A stretch of DNA of 64,000 bases, taken from positions 28,583-92,582 of the forward strand of contig NZ_AUAU01000017.1 in the NCBI RefSeq assembly GCF_000428885.1. Direction: 5' to 3'. The notes beneath the pieces were generated by a model. It saw only the letters and a program-made list of their open reading frames with translations. It ran no database searches and was not told the DNA's origin. Position 1 is the first letter of the stretch; each line of letters begins with the position of its first letter. Of the stretch, positions 53,678-62,900 are shown piece after piece. A program made the position numbers and the translations under genes. This stretch comes from Geothrix fermentans DSM 14018. Lineage in GTDB: Bacteria > Acidobacteriota > Holophagae > Holophagales > Holophagaceae.

Positions 53678-55482
53678 CCCGTCTCCCCGGGGGCCGGGTA
53701 CGGCCCGGCCTGTTCTGCCTGGACCCGCTCGGAATGACGCAGCCGCCCGGCGTGGGCTTCCAGCAGGTCGCTCCGGGTGAGGATGCCGGCGACCCGCCGG
53801 GCCCCGTCGAGGACCAGGAGGCGGCCGACCCCCTCCCGGACCATGTGGTCCGCAGCCTCCCGCAGGGAGTTGCCCTCGAGGGCGATGGCCAGGGGCCGGT
53901 GGAGGAGGGAGCGGAGGGGGGCGTCCACTGCCTGGGCGGGATCCAGGAGGTCCCGGCGGGTGAGCACGCCCAGGGCGCGGCCCTCGCCGTCGACGACGGG
54001 GAAGCCATGGTGGGCGGCCCCGCGGATGTCCGTCTCCAGCCAGGTCCTGGCTTCCTGGACGGTGCCGCCCGCGTTCAGGGTCAGGACGTTCCGGGAGGCG
54101 AAGTCCCGCACGAGCAGCTGGTCCAGATAGTCCGAGGCGTATTCCTCGGGGACGCGGACGCCGCGGCGGGCGAGCTTTTCCGTCATGATGCTCCGCCGCA
54201 TGATCAGGGCCGATACCAGGTACGCCGCCGCGCAGCCGCCGAGCAGGGGCAGGAGGCCCAGGGGCTGGAGCGTGGTCTCGAACACGAAGATGGCGGAGGC
54301 CAGCATGGTCCGGGAGGCCCCCGCGAAGATGGCGGCCATGCCCACCAGGGCGCAGATCCTGGGATCCACCCCGGCGCCGGGGAAGAGTGCGGCGATGCCC
54401 CCTCCGACCAGGGCCCCCGCCGCTCCGCCGAGGGTGAACAGGGGGGCGAGGGTGCCGCCCGAGGTGCCGCTGCCCAGGGCGATGGCCCAGGAGAGGAACT
54501 TGGCCACCAGCAGGGTGAGCAGCGCGGTTCCGGCCAGCCTGGCGGAGAGCACCCCCTGGATGTTCTCGTAGCCGACCCCGAGCGTGCGGGGGACCCACAG
54601 GCCGATGAGCCCGACCGCCAGGCCGCCGAGCGCGGGCCACCACATCCAGTGGATGGGGAGGCGCTCGAAGCTGTCCTCGATGTGGTACACGGCCTTCGTC
54701 ACGCCCACCGAGGCCAGGCCCATCAAGGCCCCGATGGCGATGTAGACACCCAGGGTGGACGCGGTGGGCGAAGCCAGGGCCGGGATGGGGAACACGGGCC
54801 CGAATCCCACCAGCGCATAGCGGACGGCGGTGGCCGCCACGCTGGCCAGCACCACCGGGATGATGGACCGCGGGTGGTATTCGAAAAGCAGCAGCTCGAC
54901 CGCCAGCACCACGGCCGAGACGGGGGAGCCGAAGGTGGCGGCCATGCCGGCCGCGGCGCCCGCTGCCAGGAGGGTCTTCCGCTCCAGGGTGCTCATGGCG
55001 AGGAACTGGCCTACGAGCGACCCCAGGGCGCCGCCGGTGGCGATGATCGGGCCCTCGGCCCCGAACGGCCCGCCGGTGCCGATGGCCACGGCGGCGGAGA
55101 GGGGCTTCAGCAGGGTGATCCGGGGCGGGATCCGGCTTTCGTTGAGCAGGATCTGCTCCATCGCCTCCGGGATCCCGTGGCCCCGGATGGCCGCGGACCC
55201 ATGGCGGGCCATCAGGCCGACGACCAGGCCCCCGAGCACCGGGACGAAGAGGACGGTCCACCCCAGGTGATGCCCGGCCGGGGACGCGAAGCTGGAGGAG
55301 AGGCGATGGTAGTAGGCCAGGTTCGTCACCAGGCCGATCAGCCTCAGGAGGCCTTCGGCGATGAGGCCCAGGGCCAGCCCGAGGATGGTCGCCAGGGCGC
55401 CGATGAAGGCCACACGGCCCTCCAGGATGGGCGTGATGCGGGGTGTCCGCAGCTCGGGCGGGGCCGGATCAGGCCGTGCCAT
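53674..55482 (-). CDS. ClC-type chloride channel/antiporter with CBS domains
   Basis: 602 aa. The transmembrane part has GHGIPEAMEQILL (GSGIP motif with His replacing Ser), GPFGAEGPIIATGG (GxEGP with the gating Glu) and GSGTSGGTLAPLFTLGG (GxFxP region). The last ~150 residues form two CBS domains (VRDFASRNVLTLNAGGTVQE; VREGVGRLLVLDGARRVAGIL). Ser to His in the selectivity filter may alter anion preference. It overlaps marR upstream by 14 bases and the UbiA-like gene downstream by 4 bases, forming a three-gene operon. Confidence 0.9.
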   Translation of the reverse strand: MARPDPAPPELRTPRITPILEGRVAFIGALATILGLALGLIAEGLLRLIGLVTNLAYYHRLSSSFASPAGHHLGWTVLFVPVLGGLVVGLMARHGSAAIRGHGIPEAMEQILLNESRIPPRITLLKPLSAAVAIGTGGPFGAEGPIIATGGALGSLVGQFLAMSTLERKTLLAAGAAAGMAATFGSPVSAVVLAVELLLFEYHPRSIIPVVLASVAATAVRYALVGFGPVFPIPALASPTASTLGVYIAIGALMGLASVGVTKAVYHIEDSFERLPIHWMWWPALGGLAVGLIGLWVPRTLGVGYENIQGVLSARLAGTALLTLLVAKFLSWAIALGSGTSGGTLAPLFTLGGAAGALVGGGIAALFPGAGVDPRICALVGMAAIFAGASRTMLASAIFVFETTLQPLGLLPLLGGCAAAYLVSALIMRRSIMTEKLARRGVRVPEEYASDYLDQLLVRDFASRNVLTLNAGGTVQEARTWLETDIRGAAHHGFPVVDGEGRALGVLTRRDLLDPAQAVDAPLRSLLHRPLAIALEGNSLREAADHMVREGVGRLLVLDGARRVAGILTRSDLLEAHAGRLRHSERVQAEQAGPYPAPGETG

Positions 55483-55990
55483 GATCGGCCTCCTTCCCGG
55501 GCCGGCGGCCGCGTTCCTCGAAGAACATCGGCGGAGCCTCCCCTGCGGGGGGGACCAGGGCCTCCAGCAGGCCCGCGAGCTGGATCAGCTCCCGGGGTTG
55601 CAGCGCCGCCATCCGCCGGATGAGGGTGCTCTGCACCGGTGGAGGAGCCTCCCCGAGCCTGTGGCGCCCTTCCGGAGAGAGGCGGATGTCCAGCCTGCGG
55701 CGGTCGCTGCGTGCGACCTCCTTCACCACCAGCCGCTTCTCCTCCAGCTTGCGGACCACCACGGAAACCGAGCTTTGGTCCGTGAAGGTGGCGTCGGCGA
55801 GCTCGCCCAGCGACAGAGGCCCCCCCTTCCCCAGGACATGGAGGACGAAGAGCTGGGCGCTGCTCAGCCCGTGGTGCTTCCCGGTGGAGGCGGAGGCGAG
55901 CCGCAGCTCGCGCACGATGGACCGGAGGGCATCCAGCACGCGCCGCACCGTGGGGTCTGCCTCGGATAAATTACTTGGGATCCCATTCAT
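55469..55990 (-). CDS. MarR family transcriptional regulator
   Basis: 173 aa winged helix-turn-helix protein. LSSAQLFVLHVLGKGGPLSLGEL with FTDQSSVSVVVRKLEEKRLV is the recognition part, and RSDRRRLDIRLSPEGRH the wing with its DxRxx motif. First gene of the operon with clc and the UbiA-like gene, so it probably controls their expression. The ligand is unknown. The C terminus extends about 25 residues beyond the usual domain. Confidence 0.88.
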   Translation of the reverse strand: MNGIPSNLSEADPTVRRVLDALRSIVRELRLASASTGKHHGLSSAQLFVLHVLGKGGPLSLGELADATFTDQSSVSVVVRKLEEKRLVVKEVARSDRRRLDIRLSPEGRHRLGEAPPPVQSTLIRRMAALQPRELIQLAGLLEALVPPAGEAPPMFFEERGRRPGKEADHGTA

Positions 55991-56066
55991 TCATTCAGCA
56001 TGGACCTCCAGCCGCCATCAGGCAAGGCCCGAGGCGGGAAGGGACCCGATTCCGCCGCCGCCCCGG

Positions 56067-56465
56067 TCAGTCCGTGAAGGCGCTGGTGCAGAGGGGGGTG
56101 CGCTCCTGGCGGCGGCGCTCGGTGATGCGGTTGCGCTCATCCACGAAGACCACCTTGGGCGCCACGGTCTCCGCCTCCTCGGCGGTCATCCAGCCGTAGG
56201 CGGCGATGATCACCAGGTCGCCCTTCTGGACCAGGTGGGCGGCGGCCCCGTTGATGCCGACCTCGCCCGAGCCCGGGATACCGGGGATCACGTAGGTGGA
56301 CAGGCGCGACCCGTTGGTCACGTCGTAGATGTCGATCTTCTCGTTCTCCATGAAGCCGGCGGCCTCGATGAGGAGCGGATCGAGCGTGATCGATCCCACG
56401 TAGTCCAGATCGGCCCTCGTCACGGTGGCGCGATGGATCTTACCGAGCAGGAAGTGGCGCAGCAT
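56067..56465 (-). CDS. panD: aspartate 1-decarboxylase precursor
   Basis: 132 aa. Makes beta-alanine for pantothenate. Self-cleavage occurs at the Gly-Ser of [10 protein letters not shown] to give the pyruvoyl group; [39 protein letters not shown] and [20 protein letters not shown] complete the signature. ATG at 56465 follows GGAGGATGC. panC and panB lie about 1.2 kb upstream on the same strand, separated by two secreted-protein genes. Confidence 0.95.
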   Translation of the reverse strand: MLRHFLLGKIHRATVTRADLDYVGSITLDPLLIEAAGFMENEKIDIYDVTNGSRLSTYVIPGIPGSGEVGINGAAAHLVQKGDLVIIAAYGWMTAEEAETVAPKVVFVDERNRITERRRQERTPLCTSAFTD

Positions 56466-56558
56466 GCATCCTCCGGTCCAGGCTCCGTCCGGAGTCCCGG
56501 CCAACGCATAAGGATGGACCCAGGATTATCCCGGGTCCATCCTCGATTTTGACCAAGT

Positions 56559-57071
56559 CTAGTTGAACAGTACCACGTGGAGATCCACGCCGAGACGGGG
56601 AGGTGCCACGGGGGGCGGCGCCACCGGCAGGCGGAAGGCCCCTTCCAGGTCCACCCGGGCCCGGGGGTCGCGGATCTGGCGCAGCACCCAGCGGCCCTCG
56701 ATGAAGACGTAGCAGCGGGAGGGATCGCCCGGCACCAGGGCCACGTAGTGGCGGTCGTCGCCGGGGCGCCAGTAGCCGTCCATCCAGGCGGGGGCCCGGT
56801 AGCGGCGATAGCGCCGGTCCCGGTCCTCGCCCCGGTCGTCATCATCGTAGCGGTGGCGCTCGTACTTCCGGGCTTCCTTGTCCCGCTCCTTCCAGTACTT
56901 CCGCTCGGCCTTGTCGCGCTCCTTCCAGTACTTCCGGTCCTCGCGGTCCTCCCGGCGATCATCCCGGTCGCCGTGGCGGCCGCGGCGCTCGTCGTCGGGG
57001 CGGGCGATGGAGGGCAGGGTGGACAGGGCGAAGGCGGCCAGAAGGGCGACACTCAGCCATCGACGGGACAT
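56559..57071 (-). CDS. secreted charged-repeat protein, paralogue 1
   Basis: 170 aa. Signal peptide MSRRWLSVALLAAFALSTLP ending near IARP. Residues 25-90 are extremely rich in Asp, Arg, Lys and Glu, with a repeated unit DRKYWKERDKAERKYWKERD. The C-terminal 75 residues appear folded (WMDGYWRPGDDRHYVALVPG; YVFIEGRWVLRQIRDPRARV) and end with PPRLGVDLHVVLFN. The next gene ends almost identically, so the two are paralogues. Family not recognised; probably periplasmic. Confidence 0.75.
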   Translation of the reverse strand: MSRRWLSVALLAAFALSTLPSIARPDDERRGRHGDRDDRREDREDRKYWKERDKAERKYWKERDKEARKYERHRYDDDDRGEDRDRRYRRYRAPAWMDGYWRPGDDRHYVALVPGDPSRCYVFIEGRWVLRQIRDPRARVDLEGAFRLPVAPPPVAPPRLGVDLHVVLFN

Positions 57072-57085
57072 GGGGACTCCTGGGC

Positions 57086-57466
57086 TCAGTTGAACAGGGC
57101 GACGTGGAGGTCCACGCCCACCCGGGGCAGGGGCACCGGCGGCGGCGCGGCGGGCATGCGCAGGACATCGCGGACCTCAGCCTGGACGCCCACGGAGAAG
57201 CCCTTCTGGAGTTCCCAGCGCCCGTCGATCAGGAACCAGGCGCGGTCCGTGTAGCGGGGGTCCACGGCGATGTAGGGCCGCTCGGGGAGCCGGGCGCCGA
57301 ACTTCTTGGCCAGGCCCGGAGGCATGCCGCCCTTCTTGGCCAGTCCCGGGGGCACGCCATCGCCGCCCCGGGCATGCCCCGGAGGGCCGTCATGGCCGTG
57401 CTTCCCATGACCACGCCCCTGGGGCATGGCGATGAGGGTGGCGGAAAGCAGGATGGGACCCAGCAT
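57086..57466 (-). CDS. secreted protein, paralogue 2
   Basis: 126 aa. Signal peptide MLGPILLSATLIAMPQG, then a Gly/His-rich stretch (GRGHGKHGHDGPPGHARGG) and two PPGLAKK units. The C-terminal domain (YIAVDPRYTDRAWFLIDGRW) ends PLPRVGVDLHVALFN, matching its downstream neighbour in the motif PR-x-GVDLHV-x-LFN. GGAGGTTCC precedes the ATG at 57466. The His/Gly segment could bind metal. Function unknown. Confidence 0.75.
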   Translation of the reverse strand: MLGPILLSATLIAMPQGRGHGKHGHDGPPGHARGGDGVPPGLAKKGGMPPGLAKKFGARLPERPYIAVDPRYTDRAWFLIDGRWELQKGFSVGVQAEVRDVLRMPAAPPPVPLPRVGVDLHVALFN

Positions 57467-57598
57467 GGAACCTCCCGAATGGGGACCTGCGGCGTCCTTC
57501 GCGGCGGGTCCGGGCCATTCTAGCTCGCGGTCCGACCGCACGCCCCCATCGTTTGAAGGGGGTCGGCCTCACCCGAAAGATCTAGTCGCTGAGACTTG

Positions 57599-57650
57599 CC
57601 TTCGTGGCCTTGGCTTATTTCTTCGTGTCCTTCGTGAAGGCTTTTTGAGG
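57599..57650. repeat. half copy of a CACGAAG-type repeat end
   Basis: CTTCGTGGCC, CTTCGTG and CCTTCGTGAAGG units match the right end of element E near 59800 (CTTCGTGGCC, CTTCGTGCCCTTCGTGG). No matching left array is seen upstream. It lies just beyond the panC stop, in the 195-base gap before the paralogue 2 gene. Confidence 0.6.
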
Positions 57651-57661
57651 CCCGCCGGCCT

Positions 57662-58516
57662 TCAGATCGCCGGGAGGTTCAGCAGGACGTTGTCGATGAG
57701 GCGGGTGCTGCCCACGTAGGCGGCCACGCAGAGCGCGGAGGAGCGGTCCACGGGGCCCTGGAGGGGCTCCAGGGTCTGGGCATCCACCAGCTCCAGGTAC
57801 TGGATGGAATCCGCCCCCGTCATGAGGGACCGGGCCGTCTCCAGCAGCTTGGCCGGCTCCCGCTCCCCTTCCTCGTCGAAGGCGGCCTTCGCCGCCAGCA
57901 GGCCCCGGCTGAGGGTCAGGGCCCGCTGCCGGCCGTCCTCGTCCAGGTAGGTGTTGCGGCTGCTCAGGGCCAAACCGTCCGCCTCGCGCACCGTGGGCAC
58001 CACCACCACGTCCACCGGCAGGTTGAGGTCCCGGGCCATGCGGCGGATCACCGCGATCTGCTGGAAGTCCTTCTGGCCGAAGAAGGCCAGGTCCGGCTGC
58101 ACGATGTTGAAGAGCTTTGCCACCACCGTGGCCACGCCCCGGAAGTGCCCGGGCCGGTAGCGGCCGCAGAGGGTGTCGGCCAGGTGGCCAGGCTCCACAT
58201 GGGTCTGGAAGCCCGTGGGGTAGATCTCGCCAACCTCCGGCAGGAAGAGCACCGTGGCGCCGGTCTCCAGGCAGAGGTTCTGGTCCCGCTCCAGGTCCCG
58301 GGGGTAGCTGGCCAGGTCCTCGCCGGGACCGAACTGCGTGGGATTCACGAAGATGGACACCACCGTGGCGTCGCAGCGGGCGGCGCTCTGGCGGATGAGG
58401 GCCCCGTGGCCCTCGTGCAAGAACCCCATGGTGGGGACGAAGCCGATGCGCTTGCCCTCATCCCGCAGGGGTCTCAGGAGGGCGCGGAGATCAGCGATGG
58501 AACGGACGACTCGCAT
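57662..58516 (-). CDS. panC: pantothenate synthetase
   Basis: 284 aa; joins pantoate and beta-alanine using ATP. FVPTMGFLHEGHGALIRQS carries the HxGH nucleotide motif, VNPTQFGPGEDLASYPR the pantoate site, FFGQKDFQQIAVIRRMARDL and LALSSRNTYL the KMSKS-like region. ATG at 58516 is used; an in-frame TTG lies two codons upstream. panB lies 52 bases upstream on the same strand. Confidence 0.96.
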   Translation of the reverse strand: MRVVRSIADLRALLRPLRDEGKRIGFVPTMGFLHEGHGALIRQSAARCDATVVSIFVNPTQFGPGEDLASYPRDLERDQNLCLETGATVLFLPEVGEIYPTGFQTHVEPGHLADTLCGRYRPGHFRGVATVVAKLFNIVQPDLAFFGQKDFQQIAVIRRMARDLNLPVDVVVVPTVREADGLALSSRNTYLDEDGRQRALTLSRGLLAAKAAFDEEGEREPAKLLETARSLMTGADSIQYLELVDAQTLEPLQGPVDRSSALCVAAYVGSTRLIDNVLLNLPAI

Positions 58517-58568
58517 GGACAAAAGCGGGATCCTTCAGAATTCGCTCCCCAGTCTACCAAGGGCGCGA

Positions 58569-59432
58569 TCAGGGATGCCACTGGGTCAGAACCGGACGAA
58601 CGGCTTCTGGAAGGGTATAGGATTCCCGGGCGTCAGGGAACCCTCCGGAGCGCACATCCCCGGCCCAGGCGGTCAGCGCGTCCCGCAGCTCTTGGAATCC
58701 TTCGATATACCGGCGCACGAATTTCGGGGAGGTCCCGGGCAACAGGCCCAGCACATCGTGGAAGACCAGCACCTGGCCCGAGCACTGGGGGCCGGCCCCG
58801 ATGCCGATGGTGGGGATCTCGACCGTCTCCGTCACCCGGGCCGCCAGGTCCGCGGGGATGCCCTCCAGCAGCAGGGCGAAGCAGCCGGCGTCCTGGAGCC
58901 TCTGGGCGTCCTCCAGCAGGTGGAGGGCATCGGCCTTCTGCTTTCCCTGCACCTTGAAGCCGCCCATGGGGTTCACGCTCTGGGGGGTGAGGCCCAGGTG
59001 GCCCATGACGGGGATCTCGGCGTCCAGCAGGGCGTGGATGACGGGCAGGCGCTTGGCGCCCCCCTCCAGCTTCACCGCCTGGGCGCCCCGCTGGAGGAAG
59101 CCCCCCGCGTTGCGCACCGTCTCCTCCAGGCCCAGGTGGTAGCTCAGGTAGGGCATGTCGGCCATGAGGAAGGCCGAGGGCTGGGTGCGGGCCACGGCCT
59201 CCAGGTGGTGGTTCATCATGGCCATGCTGACGGGCAGGGTGTTCTCGAAGCCCAGGCACACGTTCCCCACGCTGTCGCCCACGAGGATGATGTCCACGCC
59301 CGCCGCGTCCGCGATCCGCGCCGTCGCGGCGTCGTAGGCCGTGACCATCACGAGCTTCCGTCCCGCATGGTGCCAGGTGTGCAGCTGGGGGAGGGTGACG
59401 CGCGTGCGCGCGTCCGCGGGCAGGTGGCTCAT
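58569..59432 (-). CDS. panB: 3-methyl-2-oxobutanoate hydroxymethyltransferase
   Basis: 287 aa; makes ketopantoate. VMVTAYDAATARIADAAGVD, IILVGDSVGN, MADMPYLSYH, GAQAVKLEGG and VMGHLGLTPQSVNPMGGFKV are family signatures. ATG at 59432 (MSHLPADARTRV) is chosen because GGAG is well spaced and family N termini align there. An in-frame extension to 59543 is encoded by the AACAGGAT repeat array (FILLIHLLILFILSS) and looks spurious, though it mimics a signal peptide. An ATG at 59471 is a further alternative. Confidence 0.93.
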   Translation of the reverse strand: MSHLPADARTRVTLPQLHTWHHAGRKLVMVTAYDAATARIADAAGVDIILVGDSVGNVCLGFENTLPVSMAMMNHHLEAVARTQPSAFLMADMPYLSYHLGLEETVRNAGGFLQRGAQAVKLEGGAKRLPVIHALLDAEIPVMGHLGLTPQSVNPMGGFKVQGKQKADALHLLEDAQRLQDAGCFALLLEGIPADLAARVTETVEIPTIGIGAGPQCSGQVLVFHDVLGLLPGTSPKFVRRYIEGFQELRDALTAWAGDVRSGGFPDARESYTLPEAVRPVLTQWHP

Positions 59433-59490
59433 GGGGGTCTCCGCTGGAAGGTCGAAGCCTTGGGCTTCCATGAAACCACCAATCGGCGAA

Positions 59491-59531
59491 GACAGGATGA
59501 ACAGGATTAAAAGATGGATTAACAGGATGAA
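59491..59531 (+). repeat. AACAGGATTA repeat array, left of element E
   Basis: Three to four units of the form ACAGGAT(T/G)AA in 41 bases: GACAGGATGAACAGGATTAA then GGATTAACAGGATG. Inverted partners lie at 59871-59907 and the same orientation recurs at 63412-63460. The array overlaps the false N-terminal extension of panB. Confidence 0.75.
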
Positions 59532-59542
59532 TACCTCCCTCA

Positions 59543-59835
59543 TATCCTGTCACCTGGTTATCGGCGAGCCTCGGCCTGGAAAGATCACCACGAAGGACTC
59601 GAAGGCGCCCTTCCGGGCACGAAAAGAGCACGAATGGGTTTCGACCCACTGCGGACATCCCTTTGCGGGCGGCGGTCCCGGGCGGTCTCTGGAAGCCGCC
59701 TGGGACCGCCGCCCGCAAAGCCGGTCGCGCGACGCGCGCCCGGGGGCCGAAGGCCCGGATGTCCTGGGCGGGACGCCGGGGTCTGTCTTCGTGGCCTTTG
59801 TCCGCTTCTTCGTGCCCTTCGTGGAGGCTTTTGAT
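59543..59835. repeat. repeat element E (CACGAAG ends, long hairpin)
   Basis: The left end TTATCGGCGAGCCTCGGCC (from about 59558) is shared with element F. Then CACCACGAAGGACTCGAAGG, a small GCCCTTCCGGGC hairpin, and further CACGAA units. The core is a hairpin of about 26 bp (59661-59686 with 59695-59720, two G-T pairs, 8-nt loop), inside a weaker pair GGACATCC (59653) / GGATGTCC (59757). The right end has CTTCGTGGCC, CTTCGTGCCCTTCGTGG. It fills most of the 484-base gap between panB and the AAA/TPR gene. Confidence 0.8.
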
Positions 59836-59870
59836 GTCCACGATCAAGCTGAGGCCCACCGATTATAGGG

Positions 59871-59907
59871 TCCTGTTAATCCTGCCTTTCATCCTGTTAA
59901 TCCTGTC
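59871..59907 (-). repeat. AACAGGATTA repeat array, inverted copy
   Basis: TCCTGTTAATCCTG and ATCCTGTTAATCCTGTC units, the reverse complement of the array at 59491. Together the two bracket element E. The array also lies immediately past the stop of the AAA/TPR gene, whose other side has a third array at 63412. Confidence 0.75.
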
Positions 59908-59916
59908 TGGTTTTCA

Positions 59917-62900
59917 TCATTCGGCCTCCGGCACCACCGGCAGGTTCATCTGGGTGGGGGTCCAGTCCTGGAGGGGATCGGCGCGGTCGGGGAGGACCCA
60001 GCGGAGGCCGGCGGCTTCGACGGTCTGGCGGAAGCGGTGGAGGTCCTCGCGGCCCAGGAAGGCGGTGCCCTGGCTTTCAGGCAGGTGGGACCAGAGCTCC
60101 TGGAAGCTGGGGAAGGCGTCCTGGAGGCGGGCCTTGGCGCCCAGCTTCTCGCCCCGCTGCAGCAGGAGCTGGGCCCCCTCGGTGCAGGCCTCCACCACCT
60201 GGGCGGGGAATTGGAGGTCCCGGCCCGCGGCCAGTACCTCGCTCCAGGCATGCAGGGCCTCCTCGGCCACGGCCTCGGTGGGGGGCACGGTGGAGAGCAG
60301 CAGGGCGTGGGCCCGGTGCCACTCCAGGTCCAGCCAGCGGGAGCCGGAACCCTCCACGGGGCCCTTGAGGGTCTCCAGGATGGCCCAGCCCTGCTCCGGC
60401 GCCTCCTGCCGGGCCCGCTGGGATTCCCGGGCCAGGGCCTGGGCCAGGCGGAGGCGGGCCAGGCGGTGGCACCAGAGGGTGCCCGAGGCCTCGAACTGGT
60501 CCGCGGCGGCCTTGAGGAGGCGGGCCGCGTCCCGCCAGGCGCCGCGGAAGCGGGCCACCTCGCCCTGGAGCATGGTGTGCTCGCCCTGCTCCTCCGGGGC
60601 CAGCAGGGGCCGGCTGGGGCCCGCGGCCTGGAACTGGGCGTGGTCCGCGGCCACGGGATCGCCCATGGCCGCGAAGGTGCGGGCGCGCCAGACCTGGATC
60701 ATGGAGACCTGGGCCGCATCGCCCAGGCGCTTGGCCTGGCCCAGGGCGCGGTCCAGGTGGGTCATGGCCGGCCCCAGGAACTGCTGGAGGCTCCGTACCG
60801 TCCCCAGGGCCAGGTGGCTCTGGCACTGGAGGCCCAGGTCGCCCTGCATGCGGGCGGTCTGGAGGGCCTCCTGGAGCAGGGCGATGCAGGGGCCGGCCTG
60901 GCCCTGGGCGAGACGCACCTGGGCCAGGGCGATCTGGGCGGGCACCTGGCCCCGGAAGTCCTGGCCGTGCTCCAGGAGCCGCTGGGCGGACTCCAGCAGG
61001 TCCGCCGCGCGCTGGAACTGGCCCTGGGCGGCCAGGGCCCGGCCCAGGGCCGTGAGGAGGGCGGCCTGGTCCCGGCCCTGGGGCCGGCCGCCGGGGTTCT
61101 GGGGCCCCTGGGGATGGAGGCCCTCCTCCAGGGCGCGGATGCCCTTGGTCAGGTGGCCCTGGAGCAGGTGGAGCTGGCCCAGGGCCAGCCGCAGGCGGGG
61201 CTGCTCGGGGTGGAGGGGGTGGTCCTTCAGGCGCTCGGCGGCGGCCATGACGGGCTCCTGCGCCTCGGCGGGACGGCGGAGCTGGAGCAGGAGCATGGCC
61301 CGCTTGCGGAGAATCCGGGCCTCGGCCAGGCGGATGCCCTCGTGGAAGGTGGCGCGGCCCAGGGCGTCCAGGGCCCGGTCCAGGGCCTCCAGGGCCCGGT
61401 CGGCCACGGGCTGCGCCGGGAGCTCCCCTTCGGCCAGGGGCGCCTGGGAGCCCGCGGCCCAGGCGTCCGCCAGGTGCTCGTGCAGGCGGGCTTCGTCCCA
61501 GGGGCGGGGTTGGAGCTGGAGGGCCTGCTCCACCATGCGCTGGGCCTCCTGGGGGGCGGGAGCCTGGTGGTCCAGGACCTCCAGCACCGCCGCCAGGGCC
61601 GTGGCCTCGTCGGTGGCCAGGGCCTGGAGCGTCACCGGGGGGGCCAAGGGACCGCCCTGCTCCTGGAGGATGGCCAGGAGGGCCCGGGCCAGGCGCTTCA
61701 GCTCGGCCTGGGGGGTGTGGGACAGCACCAGCTCCCGCCACCGGGGGTCCGGGATGGAGGCCTGGTGGGCCTGGAGCTGGATGAGCCGCGAGCCCGAGGC
61801 CCCTTGCAGCGCATCCTCCAGGGCCTCGCCGGAGAGGCCGAGGAGGCGGCCCAGGGAGCCATCCGGCAGGGGCCGCTCCGCCAGGGCCAGGAGGCGCACC
61901 AGGGTGGCGGCGGCGGGGGTGAGCCGCTGGAGGCGGCCCAGGAAGACCTGCTGCACCAGGTCGGCCTCGGCCCGCAGCGTCTCCGGCCGGCCCGCCAGGG
62001 TCCAGCGGTCCTGCTCCCAGGCGAGGACCCCCTCCTGCTGGGCCAATTCCAGGACGTTCAGCAGGAGGCCGGGGTTGCCGAGGCTCTGGGTGACCAGGCC
62101 GTCCACGTAGCCTTCGGGCAGGGCGTGGCGGCCCAGGAGGTCGTCCAGGAGGGTGCGGAGGTCGTCGTCCTCCAGGCGGTTCACGCCCACAAGGGCGGCC
62201 GCGGCCTCCTGGCGCAGGTCGGCGATGAGGGGCTTCAGCCCGGCCCCCTGGGCCCCGGTGGTGAGCGAGAGCAGCCAGGGCAGCTCCGAGCGGTGGACCA
62301 GCTCCCGCACCAGGGCCAGCACCTCGGGGGTGGCGCGCTCCAGGTCCGAGAGGTGGATAAGGCGCGGATGGAGGAGGCGGGCGAAGTCCAGGGCCTCGAG
62401 GGCGGCCTTCACCTCCTCGGGTTCGGGGCCCGCCTCCTGGCGGTTCCGGTGGCGCCCCCCCGTGAGGAAGGCGTAGGCCTGCACCCGCAGGGAGAGGGCC
62501 CGGGCGGCCTCGGGGCGCTGGGCGTAGAGGTCCGCCTCGCGGCCCGCCAGCAGGGCCTCCAGCAGCCGGCCCAGGAAGCGCCCGGCGGACTCGTCCGTGG
62601 AGGCCTCCAGGTGGTGGGTCCAGATGCCCTCGCCCTCGGCCACGGCGCGGGCCCAGGCGGCCAGGTGGGCCTTGCCGATGCCCTCCTCGCCCTGGAGGAG
62701 CACGATGCGTTCCATGGGGATGGGGGCGTCGAGGCCCAGCATCAGGGACTTCAGGTAGGGCAGTTCCTGGGTGCGCCCGCGGACGGGCCGGGCGAGGGGC
62801 TCGGACAGGTCCCGGGGATGGGTCCAGGGGAGGTCTCCGGAGGAGGATGCGGGGAGGCCGGCAGGCAGGAGGGAGGTCAGCCCCGGCAGGCCCCAGGGGG

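Noticed and set aside
59491..59907. CRISPR array
   Set aside because: Repeat units here are about 10 nt with no spacers of constant length and no cas genes; the arrangement is inverted rather than direct.
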